A stretch of DNA of 64,000 nt from Pseudomonas kilonensis (GTDB taxonomy: Bacteria; Pseudomonadota; Gammaproteobacteria; Pseudomonadales; Pseudomonadaceae). Where the stretch lies: positions 62,001 through 126,000 of the forward strand of contig NZ_LHVH01000032.1 of assembly GCF_001269885.1 (NCBI RefSeq), read 5' to 3'. A program made the position numbers and the translations under genes. Each line of letters starts with the position of its first letter. Positions within the stretch are counted from its first letter, which is position 1. Below are positions 1 through 6,916 of the stretch, piece after piece. Below the pieces are notes generated by a model, which was not told the DNA's origin, made no database searches, and was given only the letters and a program-made list of their open reading frames with translations.

Positions 1-410
1 GATTGCTGGCTGATCGGCAGCACCCCCTGCTTCTGGGCCGATACCGCCACGCCAGCAGCGGTGTGGGTGTGCAGCACACAGGCCACATCATGGCGCACCT
101 CATGCACCGCGCTGTGGATGGTGTAGCCGGCCGGGTTGATCTCGTAGGGGCTGTCCATCAATTTGTTGCCGGCCTGATCGACCTTGACCAGGCTCGAGGC
201 GGTGATTTCATGGAACATCATCCCGAACGGGTTGATCAGGAAATCCTCGGTACCGGGAACCTTTGCGGAAATATGGGTGAAGATCAGGTCATCCCAACCA
301 TGCAGCGCGACAAGCCGATAACAGGCGGCAAGGTCCACTCGGGTTTGCCATTCGGCCGCACTGACCTGATCCTTGATGCTGAGTATCGTTTGGACGGGCG
401 CTACGCTCAC
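1..410 (-). CDS. Class II aldolase/adducin family protein (3' end outside window)
   Basis: Reading leftward from a GTG at 410, an open frame runs off the window edge, so the C-terminus is missing. The 136 visible residues are typical of the class II aldolase/adducin fold: an N-terminal W(D/N)D-containing helix region, the segment HISAKVPG, INPFGMMFHEITASSLVKVD and the metal-binding HTHTAAG near residue 122. The family uses a divalent metal held by histidines to cleave or epimerise sugar phosphates or related hydroxy-acids in the cytoplasm; the substrate cannot be told from this fragment. The GTG start is supported by an AGAGG box about 9 bases upstream. It is followed 3' by the window boundary, so its operon is unknown. 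Confidence 0.8.
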   Translation of the reverse strand, partial: MSVAPVQTILSIKDQVSAAEWQTRVDLAACYRLVALHGWDDLIFTHISAKVPGTEDFLINPFGMMFHEITASSLVKVDQAGNKLMDSPYEINPAGYTIHSAVHEVRHDVACVLHTHTAAGVAVSAQKQGVLPISQQ

Positions 411-546
411 GGCTCTGACCTCTGGTTTCTTGTTATATGTCTCGATCGAAACGTCGTACGCAAGAAAATCAGTCTAGTCAGCTCTTTCAGAGGCGGTAGT
501 TGCGTTGGCAGCCAGCTTACTGGCCGAACGAGTCAGCGCACCCGCT

Positions 547-1002
547 TCAAGCGCGCAACGTGTCGATCAACTCAGCGAGCCATGGCTCGGCGTCGGTTTC
601 CGGCGTGACACTTTCGCTGGCATCCAGGCGCAGCATCGGCAGCACCTCGCGTACACCCAATTCGACGAACAGTTCGCACATCTGCTCGCCGCCGGCGCAG
701 AAGGTATCCCCATAACTGGCGTCGCCCAGGCCGATCACCGCGCCAGGCAAACCACGAAAGAACCCCGGCAATTGGTCGCGGATGATCGAATACAACGGCA
801 TCAGATTGTCCGGCAACTCACCCATGCCGGTGGTGGAAGTCACTGCCAACACGGCCTCTGGGGCGAATGCCTGCACATCCGCCAGGGTCGCACGCGGGTC
901 GTGCCAGGCGTCGAAACCTGCCTCGCGAAGCAGTTTGGCGGCGTGCCGGGCGACTTCTTCGGCGGTGCCATACACCGAGCCGGAAAGAATGGCGACTTTC
1001 AT
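547..1002 (-). CDS. Flavodoxin (MioC-like)
   Basis: This encodes a 151-residue, single-domain flavodoxin. The FMN phosphate loop is visible at the N-terminus (ILSGSVYGTAEEVARHAA, residues 5-22), followed by TSTTGMGELPDNL and the flavin-facing loop GLGDASYGDTFCAGG. Flavodoxins carry electrons in the cytoplasm using bound FMN; the MioC-like subgroup has been linked to biotin synthase and other radical or Fe-S enzymes, but the partner here is not visible. I chose the ATG at 1002 over a TTG three bases upstream because an AGGA box sits about 8 bases before it. It is divergent from the LOV gene and separated from the aldolase by about 135 bases. Confidence 0.9.
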   Translation of the reverse strand: MKVAILSGSVYGTAEEVARHAAKLLREAGFDAWHDPRATLADVQAFAPEAVLAVTSTTGMGELPDNLMPLYSIIRDQLPGFFRGLPGAVIGLGDASYGDTFCAGGEQMCELFVELGVREVLPMLRLDASESVTPETDAEPWLAELIDTLRA

Positions 1003-1092
1003 CAATCTGATCCTGAACCTGAAAAAAGAGCCGGGATAGTAACAGTTGCACCTGTCAGGCTGCGAATGGCTCTCAACGGCCCTAATGGCCAG

Positions 1093-1120
1093 TGGACAGT
1101 CTATCGATTTCTTTTAGAAT
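1093..1120 (+). promoter_or_regulatory. Sigma-70 promoter for the LOV gene
   Basis: A -35 box TGGACA (1093-1098) and a -10 box TAGAAT (1115-1120) are separated by 16 bases, giving a start near 1127 and a short leader to the ATG at 1156. No TGTACA half-site of the PplR type is present between 1003 and 1155, so this promoter looks constitutive or controlled by something else. Confidence 0.55.
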
Positions 1121-1155
1121 GCTGCTTCTACAAGGATGTTCAAAGGGTTCTCCCC

Positions 1156-1629
1156 ATGATCAACGCTCAACTGATGCAACTGGTCATCAATGCTTCGAAC
1201 GACGGGATTGTCATCGCCGAAAAAGAAGGTGAAGACAATATCCTGATCTACGTGAACCCGGCCTTCGAACGATTGACCGGTTATCACCGCGACGAAATCC
1301 TCTATCAGGATTGCCGGTTCCTGCAATCGGGTGATCGGGACCAGCCCTCGCTGGAGCCGATTCGCAAAGCCTTGCAAGAGGGCGGTACCTGTCGTGAGGT
1401 GCTGCGCAATTACCGCAAGGACGGCACGCCGTTCTGGAATGAGTTGTCACTGTCCACGGTAAAAAACCAGGCTGACGGACATACCTATTTCGTGGGTGTG
1501 CAAAAAGACGTCACGACCCAGGTCAAGGCTCAACAACGCGTCGCACAGCTGGAAAAGGAGCTGGCCGACGCGCGGGCGACAATTGCTCGGCTCGAAGCGA
1601 CGAACGGTTCAAACAAAACCACGAATTAA
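1156..1629 (+). CDS. Short LOV blue-light photoreceptor (PpSB1-LOV type)
   Basis: The 157-residue protein consists of one LOV/PAS core (about residues 10-125) and a C-terminal helix rich in charged residues, with no output domain. The flavin-adduct motif reads YQDCRFLQ, placing the photoactive cysteine at residue 53, the same position I recall for P. putida PpSB1-LOV; the DRDQ, NYRKDG and FWNELS segments that line the FMN pocket are intact. Blue light forms a cysteinyl-FMN adduct that changes the dimer formed by the flanking helices. In P. putida such short LOV proteins act with an adjacent LitR/PplR-type MerR regulator, and one lies at 2286-3245 here. An open frame continues upstream to 505 but runs antisense over the flavodoxin gene; the ATG at 1156 follows the visible promoter and gives the family length. 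Confidence 0.93.
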   Translation: MINAQLMQLVINASNDGIVIAEKEGEDNILIYVNPAFERLTGYHRDEILYQDCRFLQSGDRDQPSLEPIRKALQEGGTCREVLRNYRKDGTPFWNELSLSTVKNQADGHTYFVGVQKDVTTQVKAQQRVAQLEKELADARATIARLEATNGSNKTTN

Positions 1630-1683
1630 TGGTCAGTCACTACAATCACCAGTGAACACGTAAATTATTATTTCGAGCAGATC

Positions 1684-2289
1684 ATGCAGCGCGATGCCCT
1701 TCTGACGCAGGATGAACTGGATTTCATCCGAACCATGCAACACAACCCGCAGCTGAACGAGCGGGATGTCACGTCGAGCTTGCTGGTAAACGGTGGGTCG
1801 CAGATCCGTGACTTGCTGACACGTCTGGCGGCAAATGAGCAGGTTACGCTGCAAGCCAATTTCGAAAACCAGCAAATGACCTTTCCGCTGCATCTGGTGG
1901 AAGACGAATTCCATGCGATGCACCTGCGCTTGGGTGTACCAAGCATCTACGAGGACGGACCGAAGATACGCCCATGGCGTCTGGCGCTCGAAGAGCCGGT
2001 GGCGCTGGAAAATATCAAGGGTCAGCCGGGACCGCTGTGGGTCCACGAAGTCTCCTGCAAGGGCGTATTGCTGGAAAACCGCAGTCGGACCAAACCGCCA
2101 AAGCAGTTTGCCTTGTGGTTCAGCCCATCAGGCTACGAGAGAATTTCGTTGCGAGGCACCTTCGAACGGGAAACCGATCGCGGCCTGTTTGCCTACCACC
2201 TGAGCCAGAATGACCAGGACGAGACGGAGCGCCTGCGCCAGTACATCCTGCAGCAACATCGCCTGACCCATCCTTCCATGCATCTCTAG
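1684..2289 (+). CDS. Conserved protein with a degenerate PilZ-like C-terminal half
   Basis: The 201-residue cytoplasmic protein has no signal peptide or membrane segment. Residues 1-90 form a YcgR-like N-terminal region by general pattern. The C-terminal part resembles a PilZ domain: RPWR at 96-99 where RxxxR is expected, EVSCKG at 122-127 where (D/N)xSxxG is expected, and the ending ETERLRQYIL at 180-189, which is typical of PilZ domains. Because both ligand motifs are altered, cyclic-di-GMP binding is doubtful. It lies 54 bases after the LOV gene on the same strand, so the two may be co-transcribed and the protein could be a partner or output of the photoreceptor; that is inference. Its TAG stop shares the palindrome CTAG with the stop of the convergent MerR gene. 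Confidence 0.75.
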   Translation: MQRDALLTQDELDFIRTMQHNPQLNERDVTSSLLVNGGSQIRDLLTRLAANEQVTLQANFENQQMTFPLHLVEDEFHAMHLRLGVPSIYEDGPKIRPWRLALEEPVALENIKGQPGPLWVHEVSCKGVLLENRSRTKPPKQFALWFSPSGYERISLRGTFERETDRGLFAYHLSQNDQDETERLRQYILQQHRLTHPSMHL

Positions 2290-3245
2290 GTGTCGAGGTT
2301 GCCTGCCAGAAATTGACACAGGCGCTGGCGCATCACCGTTCCTTCATTGCCCAGGCAGCCGATTGACGAGCTAGCCAGGCTTTCCTGCGCCAAGTCGGAT
2401 GCTTCACCGGCCAGCATCACCGGACAGTCCAGGCTCATCGCCAATTTGCCCAGGCGCTTGGGCAAATCCGGGAGCGGCGCATGATTGGAAACCAGCACCA
2501 ATGCCACCGGCTGGATCTTCTGGCACACCAGGGTCAGCTCGTTGAATGGCAGGCCGATCGACAGCGCCCTGACGCCCACATCCGCCTTGGAGAGGAACAG
2601 CGCCGCGACCAGCAACTCCAGCTCACGGCATTGGCCGGCAATGGCACAGACCAGGACACGCGGCACTCCACTTTCGCGCTTGAGCAAAAGCCGCTGGATG
2701 ATGCGCGAGCGCAGGAACCCATCGAAAAACACCCATTCACTGATTTGCCCGAACTCTGGCTGGCGATACAGCATTTGTCGCCAGAGCGGCATCAGGATGT
2801 CCTGGAAGACGATTGGCACGGTATAGGTGGAAAAGACCTGCCCGTAGACGCGATCCAGCTCCACATCGTCAAAGCTGCTAACCGCGTCCGCCACCTGTTG
2901 TTGCCAGCGGGCGTGATCGGCCCTGACCAGATCGGATGAGATCAGCGTGGAAACCGGTTGCACCGACTCGGTCTTCGCCAGGATCTTTCCCACTTTGCTG
3001 ACGGCCACCCCGCGCTCTATCCAAGCCAGAATGCTGCGCACTTTTTCAATATCGCCCAACGAGTACAGGCGATGCCCGCTTTCGGTGCGGGTAGGTTGGA
3101 TCAAACCGTAGCGCCGCTCCCAGGCACGCAGGGTCACGGGGTTAACGCCGGTCATGCGCGCGACTTCGCGAATGGGAAACAGGTCTTCCCGCTTCAAGGC
3201 ACCTGATGCCTGGAAAACGAAGCCATCCTCTGTGATTACACTCAT
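2286..3245 (-). CDS. MerR-family regulator, class II LitR/PplR type (LOV-linked)
   Basis: The 319-residue regulator has an N-terminal MerR DNA-binding domain (about residues 22-90; IREVARMTGVNPVTLRAWERRYGL) and a C-terminal region with the layout of a cobalamin-binding light sensor (helix bundle about 110-190, Rossmann-like part about 195-319). The B12 ligands are missing: where CarH/LitR have an EH pair this protein has WV (171-172), and no E/DxHxxG motif follows. That fits the class II LitR proteins of pseudomonads, which respond to light through a neighbouring short LOV protein (1156-1629) instead of B12. The ATG at 3245 is preferred to a TTG at 3257. A TTGTCA and TAAACT pair with a 19-base gap lies upstream on its own strand, a spacing seen at MerR-activated promoters, but this is weak evidence. 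Confidence 0.85.
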   Translation of the reverse strand: MSVITEDGFVFQASGALKREDLFPIREVARMTGVNPVTLRAWERRYGLIQPTRTESGHRLYSLGDIEKVRSILAWIERGVAVSKVGKILAKTESVQPVSTLISSDLVRADHARWQQQVADAVSSFDDVELDRVYGQVFSTYTVPIVFQDILMPLWRQMLYRQPEFGQISEWVFFDGFLRSRIIQRLLLKRESGVPRVLVCAIAGQCRELELLVAALFLSKADVGVRALSIGLPFNELTLVCQKIQPVALVLVSNHAPLPDLPKRLGKLAMSLDCPVMLAGEASDLAQESLASSSIGCLGNEGTVMRQRLCQFLAGNLDT

Positions 3246-3336
3246 TTTGGCAGACAATTCCGGCTGGCAAATTGGATCCTAGTTTACCCCTCCCAGGACA
3301 TGTCATGACAAGGATAAACGTACTCGATGTGCGGTT

Positions 3337-3365
3337 TTGTTGTTTTACGCACAATCAGGAATAAT
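3337..3365 (+). promoter_or_regulatory. Sigma-70 promoter before the monooxygenase-domain gene
   Basis: TTGTTG (3337-3342) and AATAAT (3360-3365) are spaced by 17 bases in the divergent region between the MerR gene and the gene at 3466. No PplR-type direct repeat was found here. Confidence 0.4.
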
Positions 3366-3465
3366 CCTTGCCTGTTTTTTGGCGACCAGACGCTACCCAC
3401 CACCCCGGGGCGTCCCCAGCGAACCTCCTACCCGGAGTGCCGCGCCTGTCTTACGGAGATACATA

Positions 3466-4035
3466 ATGTCTACCTCACCCGTCACTTTGATGGTTGCCCG
3501 CCGCGTTGCCAATGGACGTTATCAGGACCTGATCGCCTGGTTGCGCGAAGGCGAACAACTGGCAACCGACTTTCCTGGCTACCTGGGTTCCGGCGTGCTC
3601 GCTCCACCGCCCGAGGACGATGAATTCCAGATCATCTTCCGTTTTGCCGACGAGCAGACGCTGCACGCCTGGGAACACTCGGCCTCCCGCACGGCCTGGC
3701 TGGGACGGGGCAGCGATCTGTTTGCCCATCCCTCCGAACACCGGGTGCGTGGCATCGATGGCTGGTTCGGCGCAGTCGGTCAGCGTCCGCCACGTTGGAA
3801 ACAGGCCGTGGCCATCTGGCTGGCGTTTTTTCCCGTCTCGCTGTTGTTCAATTTCCTGTTGGGGCCGCTGCTGAGCGAACTGGGCCTGTTGAGCCGGGTG
3901 TTCATCAGCACGCTGATCCTGACGCCACTGATGGTCTATCTGTTTATCCCGATGTCGACCCATCTGCTGGCGAACTGGCTCAACGGCGCGCCACAGCGGA
4001 CGTTGCCGGCCAAGCCTTTCACACAGAATCGGTGA
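3466..4035 (+). CDS. Antibiotic biosynthesis monooxygenase (ABM) domain membrane protein
   Basis: The 189-residue protein has an N-terminal ABM-type dimeric alpha-beta barrel domain (about residues 5-95, with FPGYLGSGVL and EFQIIFRFADEQTLHAWEHS), then a membrane-anchored tail with two hydrophobic segments near 115-137 and 143-165. ABM domains bind small quinone or haem-like compounds, but many soluble-plus-membrane fusions like this have no known reaction. The start at ATG 3466 has ACGGAG about 8 bases upstream; the open frame further upstream carries no convincing start. It is divergent from the MerR regulator, a position often taken by targets of MerR proteins, so light control is possible but not shown. 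Confidence 0.82.
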   Translation: MSTSPVTLMVARRVANGRYQDLIAWLREGEQLATDFPGYLGSGVLAPPPEDDEFQIIFRFADEQTLHAWEHSASRTAWLGRGSDLFAHPSEHRVRGIDGWFGAVGQRPPRWKQAVAIWLAFFPVSLLFNFLLGPLLSELGLLSRVFISTLILTPLMVYLFIPMSTHLLANWLNGAPQRTLPAKPFTQNR

Positions 4036-4060
4036 TGCTGCCAGCCTTGGCAGCGGTTTC

Positions 4061-4149
4061 TGTGGGAGCGAGCCTGCTCGCGATAGCGGTGTGTCAGGCG
4101 ATATTTGTGTTGGCTGACCCAGCACATCGCGAGCAGGCTCGCTCCCACA
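4061..4149. repeat. REPIN (two inverted REP sequences)
   Basis: Two near-perfect inverted copies of TGTGGGAGCGAGCCTGCTCG flank about 45 bases of unrelated sequence. This is the classic fluorescens-group REP doublet, found between the convergent-free genes at 4035 and 4247. Confidence 0.92.
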
Positions 4150-4246
4150 GTGGAATACGGCGATATATCCGCTGGATTAGCCATCAATAGGTACACACTA
4201 CCCGTCGCTGTTATAGTTTTGCTCTTGCCGTGAACCGAGCCGTCCT

Positions 4247-4957
4247 ATGTCCAGCGCCACCGCTCCGATCCTGATCACTGGCGCAGCCCAGCGCGTCGGC
4301 CTGCATTGCGCCCGGCGATTGCTGGAAGACGGGCAACCGGTGATCGCGACCTATCGAACCGAACGCCCAGGCGTGCAAACGTTGCGAGACCTGGGCGCGG
4401 TCATGCTGTTTGCCGACTTCTCCAGCGAAGCGGGGATCCTGGCCTTTATCGAACAACTCAAGCAGCACACCGACCGGCTGCGGGCCATCGTGCACAACGC
4501 CTCGGCCTGGCTGGCCGAGGACCCGGGCAGCGAAGCAGCGGCCTTCAACGCCATGTTCGGCGTGCACATGCTTGCGCCTTACCTGATCAACCTGCACGGC
4601 GCCGAGCTGCTGCAGCGTTCAACCCCGGCGGATATCGTGCACATCAGCGATGATGTGACCCGCAAGGGCAGCGCCCGGCATATCGCCTATTGCGCCACCA
4701 AGGCTGGCCTGGAAAGCCTGACCCTGTCGTTCGCGGCGAAGTTCGCCCCGGCGATCAAGGTCAACGGCATCGCCCCGGCCCTGCTACTGTTCAACCCCGA
4801 AGACGACGCGGCTTACCGCGCCAAGGCCCTGGCCAAGTCCGCGCTGGGCATCGAACCCGGCAGCGAAGTGATCTACCAGAGCCTGCGTTATCTGCTGGAC
4901 AACCCTTATGTCACCGGCACGACCCTGACCGTCAACGGCGGGCGGCACGTCAAATAG
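4247..4957 (+). CDS. folM: Dihydromonapterin reductase FolM
   Basis: This 236-residue short-chain dehydrogenase starts with the NADPH loop ITGAAQRVGLHCA (residues 9-21) and keeps the catalytic YCATK (Tyr-xxx-Lys) near residue 148 and the preceding serine in HISDD. FolM reduces dihydromonapterin to tetrahydromonapterin and can act on dihydrofolate; in pseudomonads tetrahydromonapterin is the likely cofactor of phenylalanine hydroxylase. It is the first gene of a tight folM-folE-folX unit (20-base and 0-base gaps), which holds the whole side branch from GTP. A GGTACA sequence lies about 55 bases upstream but lacks a second half-site at the right distance, so I do not call a light operator here. 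Confidence 0.93.
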   Translation: MSSATAPILITGAAQRVGLHCARRLLEDGQPVIATYRTERPGVQTLRDLGAVMLFADFSSEAGILAFIEQLKQHTDRLRAIVHNASAWLAEDPGSEAAAFNAMFGVHMLAPYLINLHGAELLQRSTPADIVHISDDVTRKGSARHIAYCATKAGLESLTLSFAAKFAPAIKVNGIAPALLLFNPEDDAAYRAKALAKSALGIEPGSEVIYQSLRYLLDNPYVTGTTLTVNGGRHVK

Positions 4958-4977
4958 CCTTGTTTCGAGGATGCACC

Positions 4978-5538
4978 ATGACGCTATCCCTGCCCCAGAA
5001 CTACCGCGAAATCCTTATAGGCCTGGGGGAAAACCCCGAGCGAGAGGGTCTGCTCGATACCCCGGTCCGTGCCGCCAAGGCCATGCAGTACCTCTGCCAT
5101 GGCTATGAACAAAGCGTCGAGCAGATCGTCAATGGCGCGTTGTTCGCCTCTGACAGCGATGAAATGGTGATCGTCGCCGACATCGAACTCTATTCACTCT
5201 GCGAACATCACCTGTTGCCCTTCATCGGCAAGGCCCATGTGGCTTATATTCCTACGGGCAAGGTCCTGGGGCTGTCGAAGATCGCCCGGCTGGTGGACAT
5301 GTTCGCCCGCCGCCTGCAAATCCAGGAGAACCTGACCCGGCAAATCGCCGACGCGGTGCAGCAGGTCACCCAGGCCGCCGGCGTGGCGGTGGTGATCGAG
5401 GCCCAGCACATGTGCATGATGATGCGCGGTGTCGAAAAACAGAACTCGACCATGAACACCTCGGTGATGCTCGGCGCCTTTCGCGACTCCAGCACCACGC
5501 GCCAGGAGTTCCTGCAATTGATTCGACGGAGCAATTAA
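4978..5538 (+). CDS. folE: GTP cyclohydrolase I
   Basis: The 186-residue enzyme converts GTP to 7,8-dihydroneopterin triphosphate, the first step to folate and monapterin. The zinc ligands are visible in LCEHHLLPF (Cys and His, about residues 78-82) and in MCMMMRGVEK (second Cys, about residue 146), and the substrate loop GYEQS and GKVLGLSK are intact. I chose the ATG at 4978, eight bases after CGAGG, which gives the usual family length. In P. putida a folE gene is light-induced under PplR control, and this copy is in the neighbourhood of a LOV/PplR pair; no operator is visible directly before it, so control would have to come from upstream of folM. Confidence 0.95.
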   Translation: MTLSLPQNYREILIGLGENPEREGLLDTPVRAAKAMQYLCHGYEQSVEQIVNGALFASDSDEMVIVADIELYSLCEHHLLPFIGKAHVAYIPTGKVLGLSKIARLVDMFARRLQIQENLTRQIADAVQQVTQAAGVAVVIEAQHMCMMMRGVEKQNSTMNTSVMLGAFRDSSTTRQEFLQLIRRSN

Positions 5539-5919
5539 ATGCCACAACTTCAGCCAGCCATGGCACGCATCAAGGTCAAGGACCTGCGCCTACGCACCTT
5601 CATCGGCATCAACGAGGATGAAATCCTCAACAAGCAGGATGTGTTGATCAACCTGACCATCCTCTACGCCGCCCAGGAAGCGGTGCGCGACAACGACATC
5701 GACCACGCGCTGAACTACCGCACCATCACCAAGGCGATCATCGCCCACGTGGAAGGCAACCGCTTCGCCCTGCTCGAACGCCTGACCCAGGAATTGCTCG
5801 ACCTGGTCATGGCCAACGAATCGGTGCTGTACGCCGAAGTCGAAGTCGACAAACCCCACGCCTTGCGATTTGCCGAGTCGGTGTCGATTACCCTTGCGGC
5901 AAGCCGGGCGGCTTCGTAG
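5539..5919 (+). CDS. folX: Dihydroneopterin triphosphate 2'-epimerase
   Basis: The 126-residue protein belongs to the FolB/FolX family: IKVKDLRLRTFIGINEDEI near the N-terminus, the substrate-binding LNYRTITKAI, and VEVDKPHALRFAESVS at the C-terminus. FolX epimerises dihydroneopterin triphosphate to the monapterin form, feeding FolM. Assignment to FolX rather than the aldolase FolB rests on its position directly behind folE (start codon follows the folE stop with no gap) and with folM two genes upstream; sequence alone would not separate them with certainty. Confidence 0.88.
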   Translation: MPQLQPAMARIKVKDLRLRTFIGINEDEILNKQDVLINLTILYAAQEAVRDNDIDHALNYRTITKAIIAHVEGNRFALLERLTQELLDLVMANESVLYAEVEVDKPHALRFAESVSITLAASRAAS

Positions 5920-6016
5920 CCGCTACTGACTTCAAGCGGTAAACTTCAAGCCTGATCAACGCCATCCAATTTGCAGCTTGAAGCTCGCCGCTTGCAGCTG
6001 CCCGTCAGGGAACACC

Positions 6017-6313
6017 ATGAACGACCAACAACGCCTCGAACTCGAAGCCGCCGCTTTCCGTCGGCTGGTTGCCCACCTGGACAGCCGCAAGGATGTGCAG
6101 AACATCGACCTGATGAACCTCGCCGGCTTCTGCCGCAACTGCCTGTCCAAGTGGTACAAGGCCGCCGCCGATGAACGCCAGGTCGAGGTCAGCCTCGACG
6201 ACGCCCGCGAAGTGGTCTACGGCATGCCGTACGCCGAGTGGAAAGCCCAATACCAGAAAGAAGCCAGCGCCGAACAACAGGCGGCGTTCGCCAAAGGAAA
6301 ACCCGATGCCTGA
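6017..6313 (+). CDS. DUF1244 family protein
   Basis: This 98-residue acidic cytoplasmic protein matches the DUF1244 family: the conserved RKDVQNIDLMNLAGFCRNCL region (with the CRNC pair near residues 38-41), then KWYKAAADE and VYGMPYAEWK. The function is unknown; the two close cysteines suggest metal or redox chemistry, which is inference. Its stop overlaps the start of the next gene by 8 bases, so the two are translationally coupled. Just upstream (5971-5999) the 8-mer TTGCAGCT occurs twice within 29 bases, part of a short dispersed repeat. Confidence 0.85.
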   Translation: MNDQQRLELEAAAFRRLVAHLDSRKDVQNIDLMNLAGFCRNCLSKWYKAAADERQVEVSLDDAREVVYGMPYAEWKAQYQKEASAEQQAAFAKGKPDA

Positions 6314-6644
6314 TCTCAATACCCTGCGTACCCGCCTCAAGAGTGGCGAACATGCCTTCGCCGACACCCTGGCCTTCATCGCCGCCGGTTACGACTACCA
6401 GCCCCAGGCCTTCAACAACGGTGGCGTGGAAAACGCCGCCGGGCAGAACGAAGGCTCGTGCAAGACCCTGGGCCTGGCGCTGCTCGAAGGCTTGAGCGAT
6501 GAAGAAGCGCTGCGGGCGTTCGGCGAACATTACCGCTCGGTGCTGGCCACGCCCGACGGCAGCGATCACGGCAATATCCGCGCGCTGATGGCCCATGGGT
6601 TGGCCGGTGTGACGTTCGAGGCGCAGCCGCTGCAACGGCGCTGA
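6306..6644 (+). CDS. HopJ-family protein (housekeeping homologue)
   Basis: The 112-residue protein belongs to the family named after the P. syringae effector HopJ; visible landmarks are the N-terminal FADTLAFIAAGYDYQPQAFNNG and ENAAGQNEGSCK stretch and the later DGSDHGNIRALMAHG. The family is widespread in bacteria with no type III secretion, and there is no secretion gene or hrp box here, so a role as an effector is not supported. It overlaps the DUF1244 gene by 8 bases and probably works with it; the biochemical role is unknown. Confidence 0.85.
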   Translation: MPDLNTLRTRLKSGEHAFADTLAFIAAGYDYQPQAFNNGGVENAAGQNEGSCKTLGLALLEGLSDEEALRAFGEHYRSVLATPDGSDHGNIRALMAHGLAGVTFEAQPLQRR

Positions 6645-6687
6645 TCCACAAATTCTTGCAGCCCTCTTCTGTGGCGAGGGCATTCAT

Positions 6688-6779
6688 CTGTGGGAGCATG
6701 GCTTGCCCGCGATGGGCGCGCCGAGGTTTAACAGCCGAACCGCGTTATCGTTCATCGCGGGCAAGCCATGCTCCCACAG
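6688..6779. repeat. REPIN
   Basis: Inverted copies of CTGTGGGAGCATGGCTTGCC lie about 50 bases apart between the HopJ-family gene and the aminotransferase. A lone GTGGCGAGGG fragment of a second repeat family lies just before it. Confidence 0.9.
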
Positions 6780-6916
6780 GTCTTCCTCCCGCAAATAAAT
6801 CCTCCCGCTCCACATCCCGACTTTTAAGATTGACCCGGCAACTTTATTTCGTTTGCCGGGCCCCTCTGCTCGCGGCTTAGATAACGGAAATTTCTCCATC
6901 GTCCGAGCCGTCATCC

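Noticed and set aside
505..1155. N-terminal extension of the LOV protein by 217 residues
   Set aside because: It runs antisense to the flavodoxin gene, has no domain, and lies upstream of the LOV promoter.
4185..4225. PplR operator before folM
   Set aside because: Only a single GGTACA is present; the sequence 12 bases further does not match TGTACA.
6306..6644. Type III effector HopJ
   Set aside because: The family is common in bacteria without type III secretion; there is no hrp box, chaperone or secretion gene nearby.
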